A stretch of 13,439 bases of DNA from Methanosarcina sp. (GTDB lineage Archaea; Halobacteriota; Methanosarcinia; Methanosarcinales; Methanosarcinaceae). Positions 6,841 to 13,198 of the stretch are shown in pieces. The notes under the pieces were generated by a model, which did no database searches, had not been told where the DNA came from, and was given only the letters and a program-made list of their open reading frames with translations. A program made the translations under genes and the position numbers. The DNA lies in assembly GCA_013331265.1 (NCBI GenBank), contig DUGS01000114.1, positions 377 to 13,815 on the forward strand. The letters run 5' to 3'. The first letter of the stretch is position 1. Every line of letters starts with the position of its first letter.

Positions 6841-7120
6841 TGTGAATCTCCTGGTGATCTTCCTTTTTGATCTTGACATTGAAAACTATGAATATAATCC
6901 ATAATAATGTATAGATAGAAAAAAACTTCATAGTATAAACAGGTTGGGGAAGAAAAACTGTAAAGAAGGTAGAGAACAATTACTGAAAAAGTGAGCTGAA
7001 GAAAATGATACCATATATTAACAATATAAGGACAAAATCTGGAAAAAATGTCCCCATTTAAGCCTCAAAAATGATATTTCATATCACAAAAAGGCAATTT
7101 AATATAAAAGTATCCAAATA
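6841..7120. promoter_or_regulatory. ilvD upstream region
   Basis: This is the divergent upstream region of ilvD. The SD (AGGAGA on the minus strand) lies directly before the start. ACTATGAA (6885-6892) and TTCATAGT (6927-6934) form an 8-bp inverted repeat 34 bases apart, which could be an operator or a leader stem. TGATAT/ATATCA with a TTC loop lies at 7072-7086. No gene is seen, and no single TATA box can be picked with confidence. Confidence 0.4.
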
Positions 7121-7128
7121 TTTATATA
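7121..7128 (+). promoter_or_regulatory. TATA box of the candidate small RNA
   Basis: TTTATATA, preceded by AAATA, is a good archaeal TATA box. A start about 25 nt downstream would fall near 7150, a few bases before the closing stem of the candidate RNA. Confidence 0.5.
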
Positions 7129-7149
7129 GCCAGTAATGAATTTTGATTT

Positions 7150-7280
7150 TAGCTTAGTGAACGGACCTACCCTTGCCTACACATCTACAAGATCACACCC
7201 AACCACCACACCACAAAATCTAACCACGAAAGGGTTGTACCGTTCACCAAATTTATTCTTTTACCTGCGCTCTTTTTCTC
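7150..7280 (+). ncRNA. Candidate small RNA with anti-SD-like loop
   Basis: GTGAACGG (7157-7164) pairs perfectly with CCGTTCAC (7240-7247). After a 4x4 internal loop, ACCCTT (7169-7174) pairs with AAGGGT (7230-7235). The stem encloses a loop of about 55 nt (7175-7229) that has almost no G and should be single-stranded. It holds GATCAC (7191-7196) and the run ACCCAACCACCACACCAC (7197-7214). The 3' end of methanogen 16S rRNA is GATCACCTCCT, so the loop mimics an anti-SD and could bind ribosome binding sites. A TATA box lies upstream and T-runs follow at about 7251-7276. The overall form recalls Methanosarcina sRNAs that mask ribosome binding sites, such as sRNA41, but I cannot assign identity. 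5' and 3' ends are estimates. Confidence 0.55.
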
Positions 7281-7334
7281 AATTTTAAATCCTGATGTTT
7301 TATTTTGCCACAATGTAGAATTTTTTTGTAAATT

Positions 7335-7390
7335 TGGAATTCTGAACCTTACATTCCAGTGTTTTGGTCCGGAAAGATTCGAGACCAAAA
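7335..7390 (+). other. Two hairpins upstream of the sensor-gene promoter
   Basis: TGGAAT (7335-7340) pairs with ATTCCA (7353-7358). TTTTGGTC (7362-7369) pairs with GACCAAAA (7383-7390) around a 13-nt loop. The second ends 25 bp before the TATA box of the PAS gene, so it could be an operator, or part of another transcript. Confidence 0.35.
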
Positions 7391-7415
7391 AAACTGATAT
7401 TTGATAAAAACACAA

Positions 7416-7425
7416 TTATATAAAA
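7416..7425 (+). promoter_or_regulatory. TATA box for the leader ORF and PAS/GAF gene
   Basis: TTATATAAAA is a near-ideal archaeal TATA box. The predicted start is about 7443-7447. The leader then carries two copies of GTTRGGAGAAAACT (7441-7454 and 7459-7472), a possible regulator or RNA-binding repeat, before the first start codon at 7487. Confidence 0.55.
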
Positions 7426-7486
7426 GACAGCGAACTGAAAGTTAGGAGAAAACTGAGAGTTGGGAGAAAACTTATAGGCGGCAAGT

Positions 7487-7591
7487 ATGCTACACAGACC
7501 GGTAAATTCAGGCACAGTAGAATTTACGGTTATCAATATAGACAATATCCAGAGTATTATCCCGGAAGGGCCTATTGAAAAATCCGGATGA
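7487..7591 (+). CDS. 34-aa leader ORF coupled to the PAS/GAF gene
   Basis: A short frame beginning MLHRPVNSGTVEFTVI and ending EGPIEKSG stops at TGA that overlaps the ATG of the sensor gene (ATGA). A purine-rich GGCGG lies about 4 nt before its ATG, and the composition looks protein-like rather than random. It may be a translated leader that couples translation of the sensor, or the remnant of an N-terminal domain split off by a stop or frameshift. I do not recognise the sequence. Expression is unproven. Confidence 0.4.
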   Translation: MLHRPVNSGTVEFTVINIDNIQSIIPEGPIEKSG

Positions 7592-9396
7592 AACAATTGA
7601 GAATAGCCCTGTGCAGGCGGTTGGAAGAAATGAGTAGTGAAAGTTCAGAAAACAAAAAGGGACTGAACACTTATACCAGAGTAGCAGATGCTGAGGACGG
7701 CGAGAGGGGGAAAGCTCTCCATGCAACTCTGGAAAGGGAAGAAGCCCTGAAAACTATAATCAATAACAGTCAGGTAGTATTATTTCTCTGGAAAAACGAA
7801 GAAAAATGGCCTGCGGAGTTTGTTTCCGAAAATGTAGTGAACTTCGGATACACAGTAGAAGATTTTATCTCGAGCAGGGTGCTTTACGGGAACATTATAC
7901 ACCCTGATGACCTCAAAAAAGTTGAAGAAGAGCTTGAAAAAAGAATTAGAATAGGGGCTCCGGATTTCAACATGGAATATAGGATTTTTTCAAAAGACGG
8001 GAAGATACGCTGGGTTAATGAAAGGACTTTCATCCAGAGAAACCAAAAAGGTGAAGTTACCTATTTTCAGGGAGTTGTGCTTGATATCACCGAGCGGAAA
8101 AGAAGTGAAGAAAAACTGGAAAAAGTCCTTAAGATGCAGAAGGTGCTGACCACAATAATCAACAACAGCCCTGCAGTGGTCTTCCTGTGGAAGGACGAAA
8201 AATACTGGCCTGCAACTTTTGTCTCAGAAAACGTAGTACAGTTTGGATATACAGTTGACGATTTTATGTCACAGGAAGTCCTGTACGGAAAGATAATACA
8301 TCCCGATGACCTGAAAAGGGTTGAAGAAGAACTCGAGAGAAATATTCAGAAAGGAGATGTAAGCTTCAATTCGGAATACAGGATTTTTACAAAAGCCGGA
8401 GACCTGCGCTGGGTAAATGAAAGAACTTTTATCCAGAGGGAGGAAGATGGAAACGTGACCTGTTTTCAGGGAATAGTGCTGGACATAACTCCACGGAAAA
8501 AAGTTGAAGAAGCCCTGAGAAAATCCCTCGAAATGCAGAAACTGCTAAAAACGATAATAAACAAAAGCTCAGCAGTAGCTTTTCTCTGGAAGAATACGGA
8601 AAACTGGCCCGTAGAGTTCGTTTCAGAAAATGTAACGCAATTTGGATATACCGTAGAAGACTTCATTTCGGGAAGAATCCTTTACGGAAACATAGTCCAC
8701 AGAGAGGATATCAAGTCGGTCTACGAAAACCTTGCACGCTCAATTCGAGAGGGGTACGACTCTTTTGAGATGGAATATAGAATTCTTACAGGAGACGGCA
8801 AGGTTCGCTGGGTTGAAGAGAAGACATACATCCAGCGGGACGGTGAAGGCACAGTAACTCATCTCCAGGGAATAGTTGTTGATGTTACAGAAAGAAAAGA
8901 AGCCCAGGAAATGCTCGATATTCAGAGGGAGCTAGGGTTAGCCCTGAGCACCACCTGGAACCTCCAGACTATGCTCAATCTTATCCTTGATGCCTGCCTG
9001 AAGGTAAAAGAGATAGACGCAGGAGGCATATACCTCAAAGACGAGCTTCTGGACCAGATTAACCTTGTGGCGCATAGAGGGCTTTCTTCCGAGTTTGTGA
9101 AAAAAGTTTATGCATACAGGATAGACTCTCCGGAAGCAAAACAGGTCTGGACTGAAAAGCCCATTTATAAACTAAGTTTTTTTGCGGAAGAAATGGCAGA
9201 TCTGTTAATGGAAGAAAAGATCACTGCAGTCGCAGTAATCCCTATGAAGCACAGGGGAGAGATAATAGGCAGCCTGAATTTTGCTTCCCATACTGTGGAC
9301 AGGATTCCAAATAATGTCCGCAATTTCCTTGAAAGTGTTGCCCTTCAGGTAGTAAACTATATAGCCCCTATCCGGATAGAGGCAGACTTTATTTGA
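7588..9396 (+). CDS. Triple-PAS/GAF sensor protein without kinase domain
   Basis: The 602-residue cytosolic protein has no membrane helix. Three PAS-PAC units of the PAS_3 fold start at LKTIINN (54), LTTIINN (187) and LKTIINK (320), exactly 133 residues apart. Each has a FVSENV.FGYTV.DF core, a LYG.I.H..D segment, an EYRI....G..RWV strand and a QG.V.D.T.RK end. A GAF-like domain follows at about 450-597. There is no HisKA/HATPase, GGDEF or HTH domain, so it must act through a partner or by binding. Methanosarcina commonly has PAS/GAF kinases, some sensing through haem; no ligand can be assigned here. The ATG at 7588 overlaps the stop of a 34-aa leader ORF and lacks an SD; ATG at 7630 (MSSESSENKK) is an alternative start. 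Just past the stop, another frame reads acidic residues to 9446, without evidence of use. Confidence 0.85.
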   Translation: MKQLRIALCRRLEEMSSESSENKKGLNTYTRVADAEDGERGKALHATLEREEALKTIINNSQVVLFLWKNEEKWPAEFVSENVVNFGYTVEDFISSRVLYGNIIHPDDLKKVEEELEKRIRIGAPDFNMEYRIFSKDGKIRWVNERTFIQRNQKGEVTYFQGVVLDITERKRSEEKLEKVLKMQKVLTTIINNSPAVVFLWKDEKYWPATFVSENVVQFGYTVDDFMSQEVLYGKIIHPDDLKRVEEELERNIQKGDVSFNSEYRIFTKAGDLRWVNERTFIQREEDGNVTCFQGIVLDITPRKKVEEALRKSLEMQKLLKTIINKSSAVAFLWKNTENWPVEFVSENVTQFGYTVEDFISGRILYGNIVHREDIKSVYENLARSIREGYDSFEMEYRILTGDGKVRWVEEKTYIQRDGEGTVTHLQGIVVDVTERKEAQEMLDIQRELGLALSTTWNLQTMLNLILDACLKVKEIDAGGIYLKDELLDQINLVAHRGLSSEFVKKVYAYRIDSPEAKQVWTEKPIYKLSFFAEEMADLLMEEKITAVAVIPMKHRGEIIGSLNFASHTVDRIPNNVRNFLESVALQVVNYIAPIRIEADFI

Positions 9397-9600
9397 AGAC
9401 AGCTCTGAGACTGGAACTGTATCTGATGACGAAATCTTTATTTAAAACAAATTTTATAAATAATATTGAATTGGGGAACAGGAAAAGCCAGGGTTATGCC
9501 TTCCAGCTCTGAGCTTTAGATATACAAGTGCCGGTTTTTACTCTCCTTGTCCGGGACTATCTTAAAATCAGATTTATTATATCGCTAGAGGGGATAGAGG
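9397..9600. promoter_or_regulatory. Spacer before the flavodoxin gene
   Basis: This spacer is AT-rich with TATA-like stretches at about 9453-9462 (TTTATAAATA) and 9571-9580. The first would give a leader of roughly 120 nt. GAGGGGATAGAGG at 9588-9600 abuts the TTG start and serves as the SD. No gene is seen. Confidence 0.35.
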
Positions 9601-10050
9601 TTGAAAGCAATAGTAGTTTATCTGAGTACCTCAGGGAATACAAAAGCTATGGCTGAAGCAATAGGGAACGGGATTGAATCAAAGAATGTGGATGTAAAGG
9701 TTGTCAGTTTTTATGATGTAAAGCCCGAAGAACTCAATCAAGCAGAAGCAATTGCAGTTGGCTCTTCTACTTTTTACTACAAAATGCTGCTGCCCATGGA
9801 GAAGTTTATGAATGAAACCCTTGTTTCCACAAACCCGCAGGGCAAGCTGGGAGCTGCTTTTGGGTCTTACGGGTGGAGCGGAGAAGCTCCCGTAATGATA
9901 GCTGAAAAGATGAGGGAGCTGGGAATGACCGTTGTAGACCCTGTACTCAGGATCCTTCACAAGCCTACGGACAAGGACCTGCAGGAATGCAAGCGGCTCG
10001 GCATTGACATTGCCGAAAAAATGAAGCAGAGAAGTAAAAAGGCAGAGTAA
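9601..10050 (+). CDS. Flavodoxin-like protein
   Basis: The 149-residue single-domain protein has the flavodoxin fold. MKAIVVYLSTSGNTKAMAEA carries the N-terminal strand and the STSGNT phosphate loop that binds FMN. AIAVGSSTFYYKMLLP and GAAFGSYGWSGEAP match the second and third FMN-contacting loops of the family, including aromatic residues. It should carry one or two electrons between ferredoxin-linked enzymes in the cytosol; partners are unknown. It is close to the flavodoxin domain of F420H2 oxidase-type flavoproteins but lacks the metallo-beta-lactamase half. The start is TTG, supported by a purine-rich SD (AGAGGGGATAGAGG) immediately before it. It is a single gene, convergent with the FilR1 regulator. 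Confidence 0.88.
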   Translation: MKAIVVYLSTSGNTKAMAEAIGNGIESKNVDVKVVSFYDVKPEELNQAEAIAVGSSTFYYKMLLPMEKFMNETLVSTNPQGKLGAAFGSYGWSGEAPVMIAEKMRELGMTVVDPVLRILHKPTDKDLQECKRLGIDIAEKMKQRSKKAE

Positions 10051-10362
10051 CAAAGGCAGCAATAAAATGGAAAAAAACTGAAGCATGACTGAACGCTGAG
10101 CAAAAAATCATTCCGGAAAATTCTGAGCATAAAGGAAAATCCGGTTTAAGAGAGTCCAGCTTAATAATAGAAACCTGTCAATTAAAAGAAATACAGCCAG
10201 GGCTCTCAATAAAATAGGTAACCTTAAAAGAATCTGGCTACCGTCTCCACCTTCCTTCTGAACTCGTCAGAGTTTTCCGAAACGAGGATAACAGTCCTGA
10301 AAACTTCTCATTATACTCCGTCCATGCATTCCTGAAAAAATCTTTCGGTTTCCGGGCTTCAG
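10051..10362. other. Convergent spacer with a possible gene remnant
   Basis: The first ~170 bases hold nothing I can support. The last part, on the minus strand, has two overlapping protein-like stretches in different frames. KDFFRNAWTEYNEKFSG lies at about 10290-10347. VILVSENSDEFRRKVETVARFF ends at a TAA at 10224-10226. Together they could be the frameshifted C-terminal end of a gene. Neither has a start codon or an SD. Confidence 0.3.
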
Positions 10363-11160
10363 TTATTTCTGAGGAATTTCGGTAACCTGCGTAGAATCAA
10401 GCAGCAGCTCATTGAAAAGCTCAGTACCCAGCTTCAGGGCAGATGATTCGTAACATATAAGGCTCTCCCTGTCAAAATGCCTTTGATTCTTCGGGAAAAG
10501 TGAAATCATAAAGAATTTGTCAGTAACTGTGAGACTTGCAATCTTCAGTTCGCCCGAATACCGGAAAAACTTTACATTATTAAGAGCCAGCATATTTCGG
10601 AAATCCTCTGGATAATCTGTATAATATCGTTCATAGACAGATTCAGACATCAGAAGGGAGAACTCAACTCCTTTTTTTGCAAGCTTCTGGCAAAGAGAAA
10701 GCATTGGCGGATTAGAGTAGGCTATGGCTTCAAGAATGTAAGTTGAACTGGAAAGGTTCTCCACAACTTCCTGGTCGAGTTCGAACATGCGGTCAAGGTC
10801 AGGCTGAACCAGTTTGCATTTTCCGAGTTCTCCAAGCCTGTTCCTGAAAGAAAGAGGGATGCCCTGAAGATCCTTTTCCGACCAGTACTCAAAGTTATCT
10901 TCAAAAAGCTCTATAGTGCTGACAAGGGGCTGCATTTTTTCAACGAGGACTTTTCCTATTAGCGAGAGTGTATATGACCTGTCCTCCTGGACGACCAGGG
11001 ACATATCTTTTAATTTTTTAATCTGGGGCAGGATGGAAGTGGAAGTTACCTGAAGGGCTTCCGTAATTTCATCCATGTTTTTGGGCCCGCTTCTGAGGAA
11101 AAGAAGTAATTGTTTTCGCTTATTGGAAAGAAAAATCAACTCTATAAGTTCCAGTTTCAC
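10363..11160 (-). CDS. FilR1-family winged-helix transcriptional regulator (DUF1724)
   Basis: The 265-residue protein has an N-terminal winged helix (residues ~5-75) with SNKRKQLLLFLRSGPKNMDEI and the recognition helix region TSTSILPQIKKL. This is followed by the FilR1 middle/C-terminal domain (formerly DUF1724), seen in IPLSFRNRLGELGKCKLV, VEFSLLMSESVYERY and KFFMISLFPK. The family is abundant in Methanosarcina, where some members control methyltransferase genes; the target here is unknown. It starts at GTG 11160 with AGGAG about 9 nt upstream. A 12-bp direct repeat between its TATA box and start may be an autoregulatory site. It is a single gene, separated from both neighbours by long spacers. 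Confidence 0.88.
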   Translation of the reverse strand: MKLELIELIFLSNKRKQLLLFLRSGPKNMDEITEALQVTSTSILPQIKKLKDMSLVVQEDRSYTLSLIGKVLVEKMQPLVSTIELFEDNFEYWSEKDLQGIPLSFRNRLGELGKCKLVQPDLDRMFELDQEVVENLSSSTYILEAIAYSNPPMLSLCQKLAKKGVEFSLLMSESVYERYYTDYPEDFRNMLALNNVKFFRYSGELKIASLTVTDKFFMISLFPKNQRHFDRESLICYESSALKLGTELFNELLLDSTQVTEIPQK

Positions 11161-11189
11161 CCTTCAGTCTCCTATTAGTGCTAAAGTTA

Positions 11190-11238
11190 AAAAGATTACA
11201 GATAAGACTAAAAGATTACAGCCGCCAAAAATATATAA
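11190..11238 (-). promoter_or_regulatory. FilR1-regulator promoter with direct-repeat candidate operator
   Basis: On the minus strand a TATA-like TTATATAT lies at 11231-11238, placing the start near 11208. AAAAGATTACAG is perfectly repeated at 11190-11201 and 11210-11221, exactly 20 bp apart, about two helical turns. One copy lies between the TATA box and the predicted start, the other just downstream. This suits a dimeric winged-helix repressor acting on its own gene. Confidence 0.5.
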
Positions 11239-11239
11239 G

Positions 11240-11522
11240 TTATCACCTTCTCTCACACTTCTTAGTCAAGTGAAAACTGATGTTAAAATTATAGACTGAT
11301 GGAGCTGGACACTGACAAAAGTCCAGACAGGACCCCTGGAAGCTGCTAAGAAAAATGAAGAAAAATCAAATGTCCGCAGTGAAAAAACATATAGAGTCTT
11401 TTTTATAGTCTCCCTGACCTTACAGTTTTCGCTAGTAGACGTTGTTATCTCAAGTCAAGGAGTACATTCCCAGACCCTGTGAACTGAAATTTTTAACAGA
11501 TCTGGATAACAAATAAGGATAC
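11240..11522. other. Intergenic region, no gene seen
   Basis: No credible coding frame is present. CTGGAC (11305-11310) and GTCCAG (11321-11326) form a 6-bp hairpin with a 10-nt loop. The TATA-like block at 11229-11238 is nearly symmetric and could also drive transcription rightward through it. A T-run lies at about 11400. Confidence 0.4.
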
Positions 11523-11596
11523 TTGAAAGATTCAAAATCTTTCAATATTATCCTATATACATTGAGAATGAAGGAAAATCCTGAATTTGCAGGATT
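11523..11596 (-). terminator. Two hairpins downstream of the DUF1699 gene
   Basis: AATCCTG (11577-11583) and CAGGATT (11590-11596) form a perfect 7-bp stem starting 1-2 nt beyond the stop. On the gene's strand TTTTCCTTC follows. A second perfect 9-bp stem, TTGAAAGAT/ATCTTTCAA with a 5-nt loop, lies at 11523-11545. Both are plausible 3'-end structures. Confidence 0.55.
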
Positions 11597-11597
11597 C

Positions 11598-12005
11598 TCA
11601 GGCAGAAGCTTCCTTTGTCAGGATATAAGCGACCATTTCAGGGTTCAGCTTGCTTTCCCTTGCAACCTTTTCTTCGATTCTCTCAGCAGGCGTGCCCTCC
11701 ATCTTCAGTTCTCGTATTTTTTCTATTACAGAAGATGGAATGCTGTAATATTCATTAATGTCTTTCCTGTGTCCCCAGACATCTCCTTCAATAAGCTGGA
11801 TTCTCTGCATCTCAAGGAACATTTCTATGGACTTTGAGACCGTACGCCTGTAAGATTTAGGCAACTGAATTACCTCGATTTTCGGGCAGGTTTCCACCAG
11901 CGCAAAAATGTCCTTGTTCGAAGGCCTGAAGGCCAGGTGAACAACACGCTCATTTGGATTAAGCGTAAAGATTTCTTCCCTTGAACTAACTACTCTAATT
12001 TTCAT
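11598..12005 (-). CDS. DUF1699 family protein
   Basis: The 135-residue product starts MKIRVVSSREEIFTL. It matches the DUF1699 family, small conserved archaeal proteins found mainly in Methanosarcinales, whose function is unknown. LNPNERVVHLAFRPSNKDIF, then PKIEVIQLPKSYRRTVSKSI and GHRKDINEYYSIP are the conserved-looking blocks. The C-terminal part (from about residue 90) is helical, with a possible HTH-like RIEEKVARESKLNPEMVAYIL segment, so a regulatory role is possible but only inferred. I chose ATG 12005: GGGGGAAG lies 5-6 nt upstream, whereas the GTG at 12020 overlaps that SD. Confidence 0.85.
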   Translation of the reverse strand: MKIRVVSSREEIFTLNPNERVVHLAFRPSNKDIFALVETCPKIEVIQLPKSYRRTVSKSIEMFLEMQRIQLIEGDVWGHRKDINEYYSIPSSVIEKIRELKMEGTPAERIEEKVARESKLNPEMVAYILTKEASA

Positions 12006-12040
12006 TACGTCTTCCCCCACTGTAAAGTTTTATGTTTTTA

Positions 12041-12075
12041 CCTTAATATAAATTACTTATACTTATTATAAATAT
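12041..12075 (-). promoter_or_regulatory. DUF1699 promoter region
   Basis: Two minus-strand TATA-like elements occur: ATATTTATAATAAG (12062-12075) and TTTATATTAAGG (12041-12052). They would place transcript starts near 12044 and 12021, both upstream of the SD at 12011-12018. Confidence 0.4.
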
Positions 12076-12182
12076 TTGTCTACCACGCCCGTTAATTTTC
12101 AGACAGTACCCTGCATTTTCCGCCCTCTTTCAGAACTCAAAAAGTGACAGGAAAAATCTCAAAAAGGAGATCAAAGTAAGAC

Positions 12183-12460
12183 TTAAGTGCTCGAACTCGA
12201 TAACTCCTCAGCCCTGGAAGTGTGCTTTCCCGAAGAAGAAAGAAAAATACAACCATAACTTTCATAAAAATAATCGTAAATTTTACTGTTCATAATCCAT
12301 TTTGTCAGGAGTTTGTCCTTAAATAAAAGACATATGATATCTCCCCTGACCTTAAAATTTACAGGATACACGGCAGAGAACTCCCTGGGAGTCTTTTACA
12401 ATGCACAGGGTCCGGAAAATTCAGGATTATTCTACCTGTGCACAGATACCCTGAATAGAG
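12183..12460 (-). pseudogene. Possible broken flavin-binding split-barrel (PNPOx-like) gene
   Basis: One minus-strand frame from 12371 reads VYPVNFKVRGDIICLLFKDK and continues to TAA at 12183. Its in-frame extension PREFSA runs just upstream. This resembles the V.PVNF..DGD.I segment of pyridoxamine 5'-phosphate oxidase-like flavin-binding proteins. The upstream part of the same fold, LCTGRIILNFPDPVHCK, lies in another frame at about 12395-12445, so a frameshift near 12390-12400 would have split it. A 14-15 bp tandem duplication (TACCCTGAATAGAG at 12447-12460 and 12462-12476) adds a further disruption, and the N-terminus is missing. The C-terminal part diverges from the family. It could instead be a coincidental frame. 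Confidence 0.4.
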
Positions 12461-12476
12461 TTACCCTGAAATAGAG
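12447..12476. repeat. Short tandem duplication
   Basis: TACCCTGAATAGAG (12447-12460) is followed by TACCCTGAAATAGAG (12462-12476), differing by one inserted A. It falls at the upstream edge of the putative broken gene. Confidence 0.8.
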
Positions 12477-12598
12477 TTCATGTTCCAGATCAGTCCGTCC
12501 CTCGCCGGCAGAACAACACACGCTCCGAGCATATAAACAGGATTTATGGAAAACTTAGAGGAACATAATTTAGAATAAAAAATATAAAAAACAGATAG

Positions 12599-12618
12599 AG
12601 GCAGAATTGTTTCTGCCT
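12599..12618 (-). terminator. fae terminator hairpin
   Basis: AGGCAGAA and TTCTGCCT form a perfect 8-bp stem with a 4-nt loop. On the fae strand it is followed by CTATCTGTTTTTTATATTTTTT, a T-rich tail typical of archaeal transcript ends. A weaker stem, TCTGGT/ACCAGA, lies nearer the stop codon at 12654-12671. Confidence 0.65.
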
Positions 12619-12691
12619 GCTATTAAGTAAATGAATAGATATACTGGATTTCGTCTGGTATTGAAACCAGAAAAACCTTAACCAATTTGCT

Positions 12692-13198
12692 TTATGCGAA
12701 TGGATGTTTTGCTGAATCCTTTTTGGCCAGTGCTTCTTTAACTGTCGGTTTGCCCCCCATTGCACGGGCTATTGCAAGCTTTGTAGCTTCATAATTGTAT
12801 TCGTAGACTTTATCTTTGTCTTTTGCATCCCATTCGATGAAAACAGAGACAATAATGAAAATATCATCTGCCTGCTCTTCAGGAAGTACTCCGACAGATA
12901 CCGAGTCCATAACCGCTTTTGCAACCGCAGCCTGAGCTGGCCCGAACATCAGAGCAGCCTGTGACACATTCTTAATTGTTACCTTGTTTACTAGCAGGGT
13001 TACAGGTTTTGGCTGAACATTCGGCTCAAGGACAGCAAGAAGCGGGGTATGGCCCTGCCTTGGCATTGCAAGGGAATTCATGAATGCTGTTTCTACTGGC
13101 CCTCCTCTTGGCCCGAGAACCAGATCTATATGGGCAATCTCCGGACCAGAACCAATAAGGGCTTCTCCAACCATGCTTTTTAAAACGGTTTTTACCAA
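12692..13198 (-). CDS. fae: Formaldehyde-activating enzyme
   Basis: Fae condenses formaldehyde with tetrahydromethanopterin/sarcinapterin to methylene-H4MPT, clearing free formaldehyde in the cytosol. The 168-residue product shows the near-invariant blocks GEALIGSGPEIAHIDLVLG with the catalytic histidine (His23 here), GPRGGPVETAFMNSLAMPRQ, LEPNVQPKP, MFGPAQAAVAKAV, and VFIEWDAKDKDKVYEYNYEA. It is the stand-alone form, not fused to hexulose-6-phosphate synthase. I chose TTG 13198, because GAGGTG lies 6 nt upstream of it. The GTG at 13207 overlaps that SD, and the ATG at 13174 (MVGEAL) has no SD although it gives the shortest classical N-terminus. It is monocistronic, with a hairpin and T-run downstream. 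Confidence 0.95.
   Translation of the reverse strand: MVKTVLKSMVGEALIGSGPEIAHIDLVLGPRGGPVETAFMNSLAMPRQGHTPLLAVLEPNVQPKPVTLLVNKVTIKNVSQAALMFGPAQAAVAKAVMDSVSVGVLPEEQADDIFIIVSVFIEWDAKDKDKVYEYNYEATKLAIARAMGGKPTVKEALAKKDSAKHPFA

Noticed and set aside
7185..7596. Minus-strand frames of 76 and 98 aa opposite the small-RNA region
   Set aside because: They overlap each other in different frames, have no SD and are low in coding character. The RNA structure and promoter explain the region better.
9679..10086. 135-aa minus-strand frame opposite the flavodoxin gene
   Set aside because: It is a shadow frame; the plus strand carries the FMN-binding motifs and SD.
11305..11326. Possible second small RNA around the CTGGAC/GTCCAG hairpin
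   Set aside because: There is only a 6-bp stem with a 10-nt loop, no clear terminator, and the nearby TATA box is better explained by the minus-strand regulator.
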